From an uncultured Fibrobacter sp. (lineage in GTDB: Bacteria; Fibrobacterota; Fibrobacteria; Fibrobacterales; Fibrobacteraceae): a stretch of 64,000 nucleotides of DNA. This document shows positions 32,684 through 39,840 of this stretch, piece by piece. Both the position numbers and the translations under genes were made by a program. A model generated the notes under the pieces. The model worked only from the letters and a program-made list of their open reading frames with translations, was not told the origin of the DNA and did no database searches. The stretch lies in contig CAKUXP010000006.1 of the NCBI GenBank assembly GCA_934700345.1, positions 51,235 to 115,234 on the forward strand, written 5' to 3'. Position 1 is the first letter of the stretch. Every line of letters begins with the position of its first letter.

Positions 32684-33664
32684 ATGCCACTCCAGATTAT
32701 CCGTTCCGATATCACGAATGTCTCCGCCGACGCTATCGTCAATTCCACAAACCCGAACCCATCGCGCAGCGGCTATGGAGGCGCAGACTTTCATATCTAC
32801 GAAGCCGCAGGCCGAAACGCTCTCCAAAAAGCCCGGGAAGAAATCGGCCACCTCGATGTCGCAGATATCGCCGTCTCCCCCGCTTTCGGATTAAGCGCCA
32901 AGTACATCATCCATACCGTAGGCCCGCGGTGGAACGACGGAAGATCCGGAGAACTTTTCGCACTCGAAAACTGCTACATGAGAGCGCTCGAAAAAGCAAG
33001 GGAGCTAGGTTGCGCATCGATAGCATTTTCGCTCATCTCCAGCGGATCCTACCATTTTCCCAAAGATCTCGCCTTAAAAGCCGCCGTCGAGGTAATCGGA
33101 AACTTCTTACAGACAAACGAAATGGATGTGATTCTCGTCGTCTTTGACAAAGAATCGTTCGAAATATCCGCAGAACTCGACAACAACATCAAGTCGTTCA
33201 TCGACGAAAACTATGTCCAAAAAGAAGAAGCCATTCGTGAACAGTTTTTCGAGGAAAGCGTCCGTTCGGGAAAATTCCAACAATTCCGCAGCGACAAGAG
33301 CCTAGAAGAATTTCTCACGGCCTCCGCCGAGACTTTCCAGCAAAAGCTTTTCCAGCTCATCCAGAAAAAAAATCTCGACGACACGTCTATCTACAAGAAG
33401 GCAAATCTCAGCCGCCAGCACTTTTCAAAAATCCGAAGCGACATCCGATACAACCCCAAAAAGAAAACCGTCCTTGCGCTTGCCGTCGCCATGCAGCTTT
33501 CCCTCGCCGAAACCGAGGACCTTCTCGCCCACGCAGGGTTCGCCCTTTCGCCATCCGAAAAATCCGACCAAATCATCACTTACTTTATTCTCCATAAAAA
33601 ATACGATATCTGGGAAATCAACAACGTACTCTTCAAATACGACGAGCCTACGCTAGGCATGTAG
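32684..33664 (+). CDS. Macro-domain protein with C-terminal helix-turn-helix-like domain
   Basis: 326 residues. Residues 1-175 are a macro domain: DITNVSADAIVNSTNP, AAGRNAL, YIIHTVGPRW and LISSGSYHFPKD, which bind ADP-ribose or its derivatives. The usual GGGVDxAIH loop is changed to GYGGADFHIY, so ligand handling may differ. Residues ~205-326 (YKKANLSRQHFSKIRSDI, KKTVLALAVAMQLSLAETEDLLAHAGFAL, YDIWEINNVLFKYD) look like an XRE-type helix-turn-helix plus helical tail. Similar macro-HTH proteins occur next to vWA genes in gut Firmicutes (from memory). The vWA gene follows after a hairpin. Confidence 0.8.
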   Translation: MPLQIIRSDITNVSADAIVNSTNPNPSRSGYGGADFHIYEAAGRNALQKAREEIGHLDVADIAVSPAFGLSAKYIIHTVGPRWNDGRSGELFALENCYMRALEKARELGCASIAFSLISSGSYHFPKDLALKAAVEVIGNFLQTNEMDVILVVFDKESFEISAELDNNIKSFIDENYVQKEEAIREQFFEESVRSGKFQQFRSDKSLEEFLTASAETFQQKLFQLIQKKNLDDTSIYKKANLSRQHFSKIRSDIRYNPKKKTVLALAVAMQLSLAETEDLLAHAGFALSPSEKSDQIITYFILHKKYDIWEINNVLFKYDEPTLGM

Positions 33665-33670
33665 CCCTTG

Positions 33671-33697
33671 AAATGTCGCCCGAAAGGCGACCTTTTT
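33671..33697 (+). terminator. Terminator-like hairpin repeat, copy 2
   Basis: GTCGCC (33675-33680) pairs with GGCGAC (33686-33691) across the loop CGAAA and is followed by CTTTTT. It lies 10 bases after the macro-domain gene stop and would end that transcript. It repeats the hairpin at 30568-30597, including the sequence downstream of it. Confidence 0.75.
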
Positions 33698-33782
33698 CAT
33701 CACTCGCTCAGCTATTATTTATCCGCAACCAGGGAAGTTTCATTCCAGGGACAAAATAAAACTTTTAATAGTGGAGGCTCCC

Positions 33783-34445
33783 ATGAAAAAAGGACTCGTA
33801 GAAATCGTATTTATTCTAGACCGCAGCGGATCCATGAGCGGTCTCGAAAAAGAAACCATCGGAGGATTCAACTCCACAATCGAAAAGCAAAGAAACGAAC
33901 CTGGCGAAGCTTATGTTTCGACCGTTCTCTTCGACAACCAAACGGAAGTGCTCCACGACCGCGTTTCCATTCAAAACATTCCGCCTCTCACGGCAAAGGA
34001 ATACTTCGCCCGCGGAAGCACTGCGCTTCTCGATGCAATCGGAAACGCCATCCACCATATCGGAAATGTCCACAAATACGCACGAGACGAGGATCGTCCC
34101 GAAAAAACAATCGTGATAATCACCACGGACGGCTATGAAAACGCGAGCCGAAAATATTCATTAGACAGAATCCGGATGATGGTCGAGCGGCAAAAGACAA
34201 AATACGGCTGGGAATTTCTCTTCCTCGGAGCGAACATAGACGCTATCGAAACGGCAAGGTCTTTCGGAATTGACGAACGCCACGCAACAAACTACATGCC
34301 AGACCAAGACGGGATGGAAAAGCTATACGACGCCGAGGAAAGGTTTATCCGCCTACACCGTTGCGAATTTCCAAGCGAAAAAGATTTCGAGGAATGGAAG
34401 AAGGACGTCGAGGCGGATTACCGCAACCGAAAAAAGTTTCGCTAA
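33783..34445 (+). CDS. vWA-domain protein with intact MIDAS
   Basis: A 220-residue cytoplasmic vWA protein, almost only the domain itself. The MIDAS residues are present: DRSGSMSG (Asp13, Ser15, Ser17), the Thr in RGSTALLDA, and the Asp of ITTDGYENAS. The ending EDFEEWKKDVEADYRNRKKF is basic and helical. ATG 33783 follows a perfect GGAGG at 33773-33777. It follows the macro-HTH gene in the same direction. It probably scaffolds a metal-dependent protein contact; the partner is unknown. Confidence 0.85.
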   Translation: MKKGLVEIVFILDRSGSMSGLEKETIGGFNSTIEKQRNEPGEAYVSTVLFDNQTEVLHDRVSIQNIPPLTAKEYFARGSTALLDAIGNAIHHIGNVHKYARDEDRPEKTIVIITTDGYENASRKYSLDRIRMMVERQKTKYGWEFLFLGANIDAIETARSFGIDERHATNYMPDQDGMEKLYDAEERFIRLHRCEFPSEKDFEEWKKDVEADYRNRKKFR

Positions 34446-34465
34446 AAATAGCGCCGAACGAACAG

Positions 34466-35155
34466 CTAGTCGTCCAGCATGAAATCGACGTAAGTTACCA
34501 CGCGAATCTTCTTGATGTAGGAAGTATTTTCGTCGCGGTTTTCAATGGAGAAAAGCCCCTGCTGAGCGTTCCGGATTTTTCCCAGCTCGCTATCCGAGTC
34601 CTTGGCGAACTTTTCGGCAGCGGCTCGGGCGTTTTTTGTCGCCTCCTCGATCATCTGCGGCTTGATGGCATTCAGGCCGGTAAATGCATAATTTGCAAAT
34701 CCCGCATTCAAGGCGATTCCCCGGGCAGCGAGTTCCGCAATTTCCGACTGGAGCGTTCGGACATTTTCCACCTGGGAAGAAGCAAGCGTAATCGTCGAAG
34801 TCATCATGTAGCGGTTTTCGGGACGCTTTTCCATATAGGGATTCGCCAACGCATCCGTAATGTCCGGCGCATTCACGGTAATATCCTCGCGGGCAATTCC
34901 CCGATCGACAAAGAACTTGATAACAAGCGAATCCTTATCCGCCACATTCCGATAGACCGCCGAAATTTCATTTCCGACTTCGGTAAAGCTCACCGACCAG
35001 AAAACCTTATCCGCCAAGACTTCTTTTTCGGCAAGCCCGCGAACGCTTACCGTGCGTTCGCGATTTCCCATTTTCGAAAGTCCGCAACAGATAAAGCCAC
35101 CAAAAATTACGATTGCGGCAGCGAGGATCAGCGATTCCAGAATCCGATTTTTCAT
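34466..35155 (-). CDS. SIMPL-domain (DUF541) protein
   Basis: 229 residues with an N-terminal membrane anchor or signal (LESLILAAAIVIFGGFICCG) and a periplasmic SIMPL domain: RTVSVRGLAEKEVLADKVFWSV, ITVNAPDITD, NRYMMTSTITLAS, and IEEATKNARAAAEKFAKDSD. Family members are periplasmic/outer membrane proteins such as YggE, linked to oxidative stress; the exact role is not known. It is convergent with the vWA gene (20 bases between stops). Confidence 0.85.
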   Translation of the reverse strand: MKNRILESLILAAAIVIFGGFICCGLSKMGNRERTVSVRGLAEKEVLADKVFWSVSFTEVGNEISAVYRNVADKDSLVIKFFVDRGIAREDITVNAPDITDALANPYMEKRPENRYMMTSTITLASSQVENVRTLQSEIAELAARGIALNAGFANYAFTGLNAIKPQMIEEATKNARAAAEKFAKDSDSELGKIRNAQQGLFSIENRDENTSYIKKIRVVTYVDFMLDD

Positions 35156-35238
35156 AGTAAACTCCTTTTTTCTTCAAGATACAAATTTCCCGTCGGAAAG
35201 ATTTCGGAAAAAACATTTTTAAATTGATTCCATACAAA

Positions 35239-35933
35239 TTAACTTCTTAGAAACTCGGGAAAACCGATTTCGAAACCAGGATTTCGAAGCGTTCCTCGGA
35301 CAACCTCAATCCATAAGTTTCTCTTCGAGTACGCCACAGGGAAACCGACGAAATACTTTTTATCGTCCGCCCATTCAAAACATTTTTCCTTTTGCCGAAA
35401 GCGGTAACTCAAAAGGCGTCCGAATTTCTAAAATCAGCCGACATCTCCATTTTTCCGAGAGCAGGTCCTAAATCATATCGCGCCACCAAAGCCAGCAGCG
35501 AGCAGTCGTCCGGCGAAGCGGAGCGTCTTGTTTTCTTTTTGTACTCCGCATACTTCATCGGTTGGCCTTTAAAATGGATGGAATCTCGCAACTTTTCCAC
35601 CCGACAAGTTCCGTTTTTGAAAATCGCCACAAAAAATCCCAGGTAATTTGTCTGGGCATCCAGATAGACGGAAAAGCCAGGAACATTCCCCACATCTTCC
35701 GCCACGCCAAATCCGCAAATCCGATATTCCCGAAAGACTTTCAAGTCGTCACTCCCTAAATGGATATCCAAATCGCCCATGAAAAAACGGATCGAGGAAA
35801 TCGTCCCCGGCTCCGAAAATTCCATTTCAATCCGCAGTGTATCCCTGCTTTTCCCGAGGTAAATCGATTTTCCGCTTTCCAGCACCTTGGTTTCTGTGGG
35901 CAAAGGCGAACGGTGAAAGAATGCAATTATCAT
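35239..35933 (-). pseudogene. Hypothetical gene with a -1 frameshift at a T run
   Basis: The frame from 35933 runs 174 codons to a TGA at 35409, ending ADFRNSDAF. In the -1 frame coding-like sequence continues at once without a stop to 35239: LSYRFRQKEKCFEWADD, then YFVGFPVAYSKRNLWIEVV and NPGFEIGFPEFLRS. The switch lies at GCC-TTTT, consistent with loss of one T. The upstream part has no signal peptide, and its start (MIIAFFHRSP) lacks a ribosome site, so the 5' end may be missing too. No family was recognised. A sequencing indel is possible instead of a true mutation. Confidence 0.55.
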
Positions 35934-36028
35934 TCGGAGTCATTAAATACAAAGGGATTCCTAAAAATTGGGAAAGAAGGGTATCTCCTGTTTTTCCTTA
36001 TCTAGGAGCAAGCCATCTTTTTGATCGA

Positions 36029-36274
36029 TTAAATGATGAGGAGCCACATGAAAATCCCGTCATCAGTTTCATCGATATATGTCGCGAGTTCTTTATTTAA
36101 TCGTTTTGAATCATCATTATGTTTTTTTTGCCCAATCATAAGCGGCTTCATCAGGCGTTTTAAACAAAGCTTTCGACTTTTCTCGCTTTAAAAGCGCAGA
36201 ATTTAAATAATAGCCAAATTCCAAATTTTTAAATTTTCAGAATTAGCGGTTCTTTTGTTACAAATTGTCTCCAT
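36029..36274 (-). pseudogene. Degenerate small gene, DUF4329/toxin-domain-like, two compensating frameshifts
   Basis: An ATG at 36274 with a strong AAAGGAG site starts METICNKRTANSENLK, then stops in frame 7 codons later. In the -1 frame the text continues: NLEFGYYLNSALLKREKSK, ALFKTPDEAAYDWAKK; a +1 shift in a run of eight A restores the first frame: HNDDSKRLNKELATYIDETD. The EAAxDWAKKxNxxSxxxNxEhATYIxxTxDG pattern resembles the DUF4329-type domain of polymorphic toxins. Both shifts are in A runs. Together with 35239-35933 it makes this region look like decayed accessory genes. The rest of the gap 35934-36447 is AT-rich and holds no convincing gene except 36390-36500. Confidence 0.4.
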
Positions 36275-36389
36275 AGACAACTCCTTTTAATTGTTATTTT
36301 TTGGAATCTTGCCTATACCTCGCAAAATTTAACGTACACCAACATCCCAAGTTAGGTTGCATCAATAATGCGGTAAAAGGAGAAATCAA

Positions 36390-36500
36390 TGGATAAGCTT
36401 TTTCTGTATATAATATATTTTATTTTTTCTCAGCAGCCGAGTTTTTTCTATTCCGAAAAGCAGCAAATTTCCGGCAACGCACGAAAACGCTCCGCATAGT
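36390..36500 (+). CDS. Possible small hydrophobic peptide ORF
   Basis: An ATG with an excellent AAAAGGAG site 7 bases upstream opens a 36-codon frame beginning MDKLFLYIIYFIFSQQPSFF. The hydrophobic start looks like a membrane segment or signal. The second half runs antisense through the 3' end of hpt, so this is either a truncated gene cut off by the junction with hpt or a tiny real peptide. Confidence 0.3.
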
Positions 36501-36960
36501 CCAACCCATAACCGACGACAAAGAGATTCTCGACCTGGAAACCGATATAGTCCGCGACAAAATCCACCTCGCGGCGGCTAGGCTTGTCAAGCAGGGCGCA
36601 AGTCTTTACCGTCGCCGCTCCACGGTCACGAATTGCCCGAGAAAGGTTCTTGAGCGTATGCCCGGTATCAAAGATGTCATCGACAAGCAAGACGTTCTTC
36701 CCTGCCACATTGAGCCTCTCGATTCCCTTTACGGTGAAAGCCGAACGTTCCGTCCCGTCCCCGTAGCTGCTCGCCCGCACAAACTGTATGTCCAGCTTCT
36801 CGGAACCCATCGCCCGGACCAAATCGGCGACAAAGACAAACGCTCCGGTCAAGGCTCCGACCACCACATCGATCCGCTCCTTCCTGGATATTTCCTTCGC
36901 GAGTTCCGCGATGCGGGCTTTCAGGCGTTCTTCAGAAATCAAGGTTTTTAGGTTTTGCAT
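36448..36960 (-). CDS. hpt: Hypoxanthine phosphoribosyltransferase
   Basis: A 170-residue purine salvage enzyme making IMP/GMP from hypoxanthine/guanine and PRPP. The PRPP-binding motif VLLVDDIFDTGHTL is complete; VVGALTGAFVFVADLVRAM is the pyrophosphate loop region, and FVADYIGFQVENLFVVGYGLDYAERFRALPEI is the typical C-terminus. The frame opens at TTG 36969, but ATG 36960 is the likelier start. It follows leuA after a terminator, so it has its own promoter. Confidence 0.93.
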   Translation of the reverse strand: MQNLKTLISEERLKARIAELAKEISRKERIDVVVGALTGAFVFVADLVRAMGSEKLDIQFVRASSYGDGTERSAFTVKGIERLNVAGKNVLLVDDIFDTGHTLKNLSRAIRDRGAATVKTCALLDKPSRREVDFVADYIGFQVENLFVVGYGLDYAERFRALPEICCFSE

Positions 36961-36973
36961 ATTTTTCAAAATT

Positions 36974-37007
36974 AAAAAAGTTCGCCTTCTAAAAAACGAA
37001 AGCGAAC
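36974..37007 (-). terminator. Rho-independent terminator after leuA
   Basis: On the minus strand GTTCGC (37007-37002) pairs with GCGAAC (36985-36980), followed by TTTTTT (36979-36974). It lies 11 bases after the leuA stop and separates leuA from hpt. Confidence 0.8.
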
Positions 37008-37017
37008 CTTGAATTGT

Positions 37018-38580
37018 TTAGCGATAGAGCAGGTTTACGCCGCAGAAGACCGCTCGCATATTGGCCTTGAGCGTATCGCTCGAAACGCCGCGCCCTTCGA
37101 CTTCACGCTCGCCCGCCTTCAGCACGATGCGGCTAAGCCCGCGTCCCGCCCAGAGCTTGTCCGTTTCCGGCACGACGACCTGGCGATACTTGACAAGTTC
37201 GACAGGCAGTCCGATTTCCCGCATTAGGACAATTGAAGCCTCGACGGGTCCCTCCGCCGTGATGGACTTCACCACGGATTCGCCATCTTTCTTAAAGTGG
37301 AAAATGAAACGGTTCTCGTCCGGAATCACCTCGATATTGTTGAAAATCAGGCGCCCGTTCACATTGATAAAATGTTCGCGGAAGACATCTAGCACCCGGT
37401 CTCCGGAAAGTTCGCCTTCCTTCTCGCTGACCGCCTTGAGAATCGGCTGAAGTTCCGAAGCCTCGGCGAGGGAAAGCTTGTAGCCGAACTTGGTGACGAT
37501 TTCGTAGACAGCCGTCCGACCGCTCTGGCTCGTAAAGCTCAGGGAATCGTTCTGGTGCCGCCCGATAATCGAATAGTCGATTGGACGGTAGGCGCCTTTC
37601 TTCATGTTCTTCGTCTTGCTCGCCCCGTCCTGGTGAATGCCGCTCCGGTGTACAACCGCTTCGGCCCCGATCAGGGGCGCGCGGCTGTAAATGCTTACGC
37701 CCGACCATTGCGAAATCAAGATAGCCGTTTCGTAAATGCGATCCAGATGGATATCGACCGGAACTCCGGAATTAAAAAGCGCAACGGCCACTTCATAGAA
37801 ATTCGTATTTCCGCAACGTTCTCCGAGACCATTCAAGGCAACTTCCAGCTGGGTCGCCCCGGCAAAGAAGCTCTCGACCGTCGCCGCTGTCGCCATCCCC
37901 AAGTCGTTATGGCAATGAACCGAAATCGTGATGTTTTTCGGCAACGCTTCATAGACCTGTTTAATCTGATTTACATAAAGCGCCGGCCGGTAACGTTCGA
38001 CCGTATTCGGCAAGTTGATAGTCGTCGCTCCGGCTTCGACAACCGCTTTCAGCTCATCGATAACAAAATCCATGTTCTCGAGGCAGTCGCCAAAATGTTC
38101 CACGCTGAATTCGACATCTCCCTTATCGCCGACCAAGGACTTCGCCAGCTTTACGCAAGAGACAGCCCGTTCCTTCACCTGCTCCGGTGTCATATGAAGA
38201 ACATGTTCCATCGAAAGCGGGCTTCCCGCGAGAAACGTATGGATTCTCGGATGCGGCGCATACTGGACAGCTTCCCAGCAACGCTGGATATCGCTGGGCA
38301 CGCAGCGGGCAAGCCCCGAAACGACAATCCGTTTTGCTTCCTCGTTGCCTTCCGCAGCCATCTGGGCCGTCAGCTGGGCAAGTTCCTTGCACGATTCAAA
38401 ATCCATTTCGGACGATGCCGGGAACCCGACTTCCGCACCCTGTACACCGAGCTTCAGAAGCTGGAGATAGACATCCTTCTTTTGCGCATTGTTCCACGGA
38501 CAAGGCAACGCCTGGTTGCCGTCACGCAGCGTCACATCATAGATAAAAGGTTTTCTCGTATTTTCTGTCTGTTCCGTCAT
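37018..38580 (-). CDS. leuA: 2-isopropylmalate synthase
   Basis: 520 residues. It condenses acetyl-CoA and 2-oxoisovalerate in the first committed step of leucine synthesis. The HMGL-like TIM barrel has YDVTLRDGNQALPCPW, GAEVGFPASSEMDFE, VHCHNDLGMATAATVESF and the GLGERCGNTNFYEVAV motif. The C-terminal third (about residues 390-520) is the LeuA regulatory domain that binds leucine. ATG 38580 has an AAGGAG site. The long upstream open frame is noncoding leader containing an attenuator and leader peptide. Homocitrate or citramalate synthase are alternatives, but the leucine leader supports LeuA. Confidence 0.9.
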   Translation of the reverse strand: MTEQTENTRKPFIYDVTLRDGNQALPCPWNNAQKKDVYLQLLKLGVQGAEVGFPASSEMDFESCKELAQLTAQMAAEGNEEAKRIVVSGLARCVPSDIQRCWEAVQYAPHPRIHTFLAGSPLSMEHVLHMTPEQVKERAVSCVKLAKSLVGDKGDVEFSVEHFGDCLENMDFVIDELKAVVEAGATTINLPNTVERYRPALYVNQIKQVYEALPKNITISVHCHNDLGMATAATVESFFAGATQLEVALNGLGERCGNTNFYEVAVALFNSGVPVDIHLDRIYETAILISQWSGVSIYSRAPLIGAEAVVHRSGIHQDGASKTKNMKKGAYRPIDYSIIGRHQNDSLSFTSQSGRTAVYEIVTKFGYKLSLAEASELQPILKAVSEKEGELSGDRVLDVFREHFINVNGRLIFNNIEVIPDENRFIFHFKKDGESVVKSITAEGPVEASIVLMREIGLPVELVKYRQVVVPETDKLWAGRGLSRIVLKAGEREVEGRGVSSDTLKANMRAVFCGVNLLYR

Positions 38581-38628
38581 GTTTACTCCTTGCCCGCTTT
38601 TTGTGCGACAAGCCGTTCTTGCATCGAC

Positions 38629-38666
38629 AAAAATAACAAAGCCCGCGCCAAAAATGGAAGCGGGCT
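38629..38666 (-). promoter_or_regulatory. leuA transcription attenuator hairpin
   Basis: On the minus strand AGCCCGC (38666-38660) pairs with GCGGGCT (38646-38640) and is followed by TTTGTTATTTTT. It lies 30 bases after the leader-peptide stop and about 50 bases before the leuA ATG, as expected for an attenuator. A second GCGGGC next to the leuA ribosome site (38591-38597) could pair with the same 5' arm, giving a rival structure. Confidence 0.75.
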
Positions 38667-38695
38667 GTTTTGATTTCAATGCGACAAACCTCGCT

Positions 38696-38743
38696 TCAGC
38701 GATCTTTCCAAAGTCGAAGCAGAAGGTTGGTACGATTTTGCAT
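38696..38743 (-). CDS. leuL: leu operon leader peptide
   Basis: A 15-codon frame encodes MQNRTNLLLRLWKDR, with four Leu codons in five (CTT CTG CTT CGA CTT). It sits between a consensus promoter and the attenuator hairpin upstream of leuA. This is the standard layout of attenuation by ribosome stalling when charged tRNA-Leu is scarce. No ribosome site precedes the ATG, and the promoter places transcription start at or very near the A of ATG, so translation may begin on a leaderless transcript. Confidence 0.75.
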   Translation of the reverse strand: MQNRTNLLLRLWKDR

Positions 38744-38747
38744 AGCC

Positions 38748-38778
38748 CAAATATATAAATCCGGCCAGAAAATGGCAA
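38748..38778 (-). promoter_or_regulatory. leuL-leuA promoter
   Basis: On the minus strand TTGCCA (38778-38773) and TATATTTG (38755-38748) are separated by 17 bases, an almost perfect -35/-10 pair. The expected start of transcription is 38743-38744, the first base of the leader ATG. The same TATATTTG box is found before tRNA-Leu (62598-62605). Confidence 0.75.
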
Positions 38779-38795
38779 TCCTGATTTTACAGAAA

Positions 38796-38830
38796 TAAAA
38801 AAAACAGAAAGACAGCTCTTTCGAGCCGTC
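38796..38830 (-). terminator. Rho-independent terminator of the V-ATPase operon
   Basis: On the minus strand GACGGCTC-GAAA-GAGCTGTC (38830-38811) forms an 8-base stem with one G-U pair, followed by TTTCTG and a run of eight T. It begins 24 bases after the stop of the last K-subunit gene. Confidence 0.85.
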
Positions 38831-38853
38831 CCGTGACAAGTTTTCAAGCGGAA

Positions 38854-39327
38854 TTAGCTGACAAGCATCATCGAGAACACCATCACGAAAAGTGCGACGG
38901 TTTCCCCGACACCGAGAACCATCAGGTAGTTCACGAGGCCCTTGCCGGTTTCCCCCAAGGCGCTGCAAGCGTTCGCCGCAGACTTGCCCACATACCAGGC
39001 GCTGGCCGCCATTCCGATGCCGCCAAAAATGCCGACACCCAGATAAGCCGCCCACATCGCCGCCGTCGGATCCGTACCGCCTTCCGGACTTATCTTGTTC
39101 AGAATGTAGAGCATCAGAAGCATTCCGTAAATCGTCTGCGCTATCGGGGCTCCGACAAAAATCAGTAACGTAAAAAGAGCGTTTTTTCCCTTGAGATAAG
39201 CCTTTTTCCAGGCTCCTATCGCCGCCATGCCAGCTGTGCCGCAACCTAAAGCCGAACCCACCGCGGCGAGACCTAAAGCGGCTACCGCGCCGAGTTTCGA
39301 CAAAGTAATCATCGTATTCTGATCCAT
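38854..39327 (-). CDS. atpK: V-type ATP synthase subunit K (rotor), second copy
   Basis: A 157-residue rotor proteolipid with four hydrophobic helices, the size of a fused hairpin pair. Helix 2 has GAPIAQTIYGML and helix 4 has VLGVGETVALFVMVFSM with the ion-binding Glu. The Q-T and E-T pairs resemble residues used by Na+-binding rotors, but ion type cannot be settled here. It closely resembles the gene just upstream (39347-39802), differing mostly in the loop after helix 2. It is the last gene of the operon, before a terminator. Confidence 0.9.
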   Translation of the reverse strand: MDQNTMITLSKLGAVAALGLAAVGSALGCGTAGMAAIGAWKKAYLKGKNALFTLLIFVGAPIAQTIYGMLLMLYILNKISPEGGTDPTAAMWAAYLGVGIFGGIGMAASAWYVGKSAANACSALGETGKGLVNYLMVLGVGETVALFVMVFSMMLVS

Positions 39328-39346
39328 AGGTTTTGCTCCTTATGGA

Positions 39347-39802
39347 TTAAAGAACCATCATCGAGAACACGAGCACGAACAGGGCTACCGTTTCGACAAT
39401 GCCGAGCACCATCAGGTAATTGACCATGCCCTTGCCGGTCTCCCCCAAGGCGTCGCAAGCCACCGCCGCAGACTTGCCCTGGTACCAGGCGCTTGCCATC
39501 AACCCGAGACCGCCAAAGATTCCCGCCCCGAGACATCCGCCCCAGTTGGTAAAACCGCTCGCCTGGGCGTAATTCAAAATGAAATTCATCAAAAGCATTC
39601 CGTAAATCGTCTGGGAAATCGGAGCGCCCACAAAAACAAGCAGGGTAAACAAAGCGCCCTTTCCCTGGGCGTAAGCCTTTTTCCACACGGAAATGGCCGC
39701 CATGCCAGCCGTTCCGCAACCAAGGGCGGAACCCATAGCGCCGATGCCCAAAGCTGCGGCAGCACCCATCTTCGCGAGAGTCACTATCGTTTGTTGATCC
39801 AT
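39347..39802 (-). CDS. atpK: V-type ATP synthase subunit K (rotor), first copy
   Basis: A 151-residue rotor proteolipid, paralogous to the next gene. It has four helices, GAPISQTIYGMLLM in helix 2 and VLGIVETVALFVLVFSMMVL in helix 4 with the essential Glu. The loop GYAQASGFTNWGG-like region is shorter than in the second copy. The two copies are 19 bases apart and both look functional, so the rotor ring may be mixed. Confidence 0.9.
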   Translation of the reverse strand: MDQQTIVTLAKMGAAAALGIGAMGSALGCGTAGMAAISVWKKAYAQGKGALFTLLVFVGAPISQTIYGMLLMNFILNYAQASGFTNWGGCLGAGIFGGLGLMASAWYQGKSAAVACDALGETGKGMVNYLMVLGIVETVALFVLVFSMMVL

Positions 39803-39840
39803 TTTGTTATCCTCTTATAGAAACGGGAAATATCCCTTGG

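Noticed and set aside
35921..36100. 59-codon plus-strand frame (MQLSFGVIKYKGIP...)
   Set aside because: It looks mildly coding but overlaps the start of the minus-strand gene and the toxin-like remnant. The minus-strand reading has a better ribosome site and family-like pattern; left as undecided, not annotated.
37555..38673. 372-codon open frame on the plus strand
   Set aside because: It runs antisense to leuA and its leader. The leuA reading has catalytic motifs, while this one has none.
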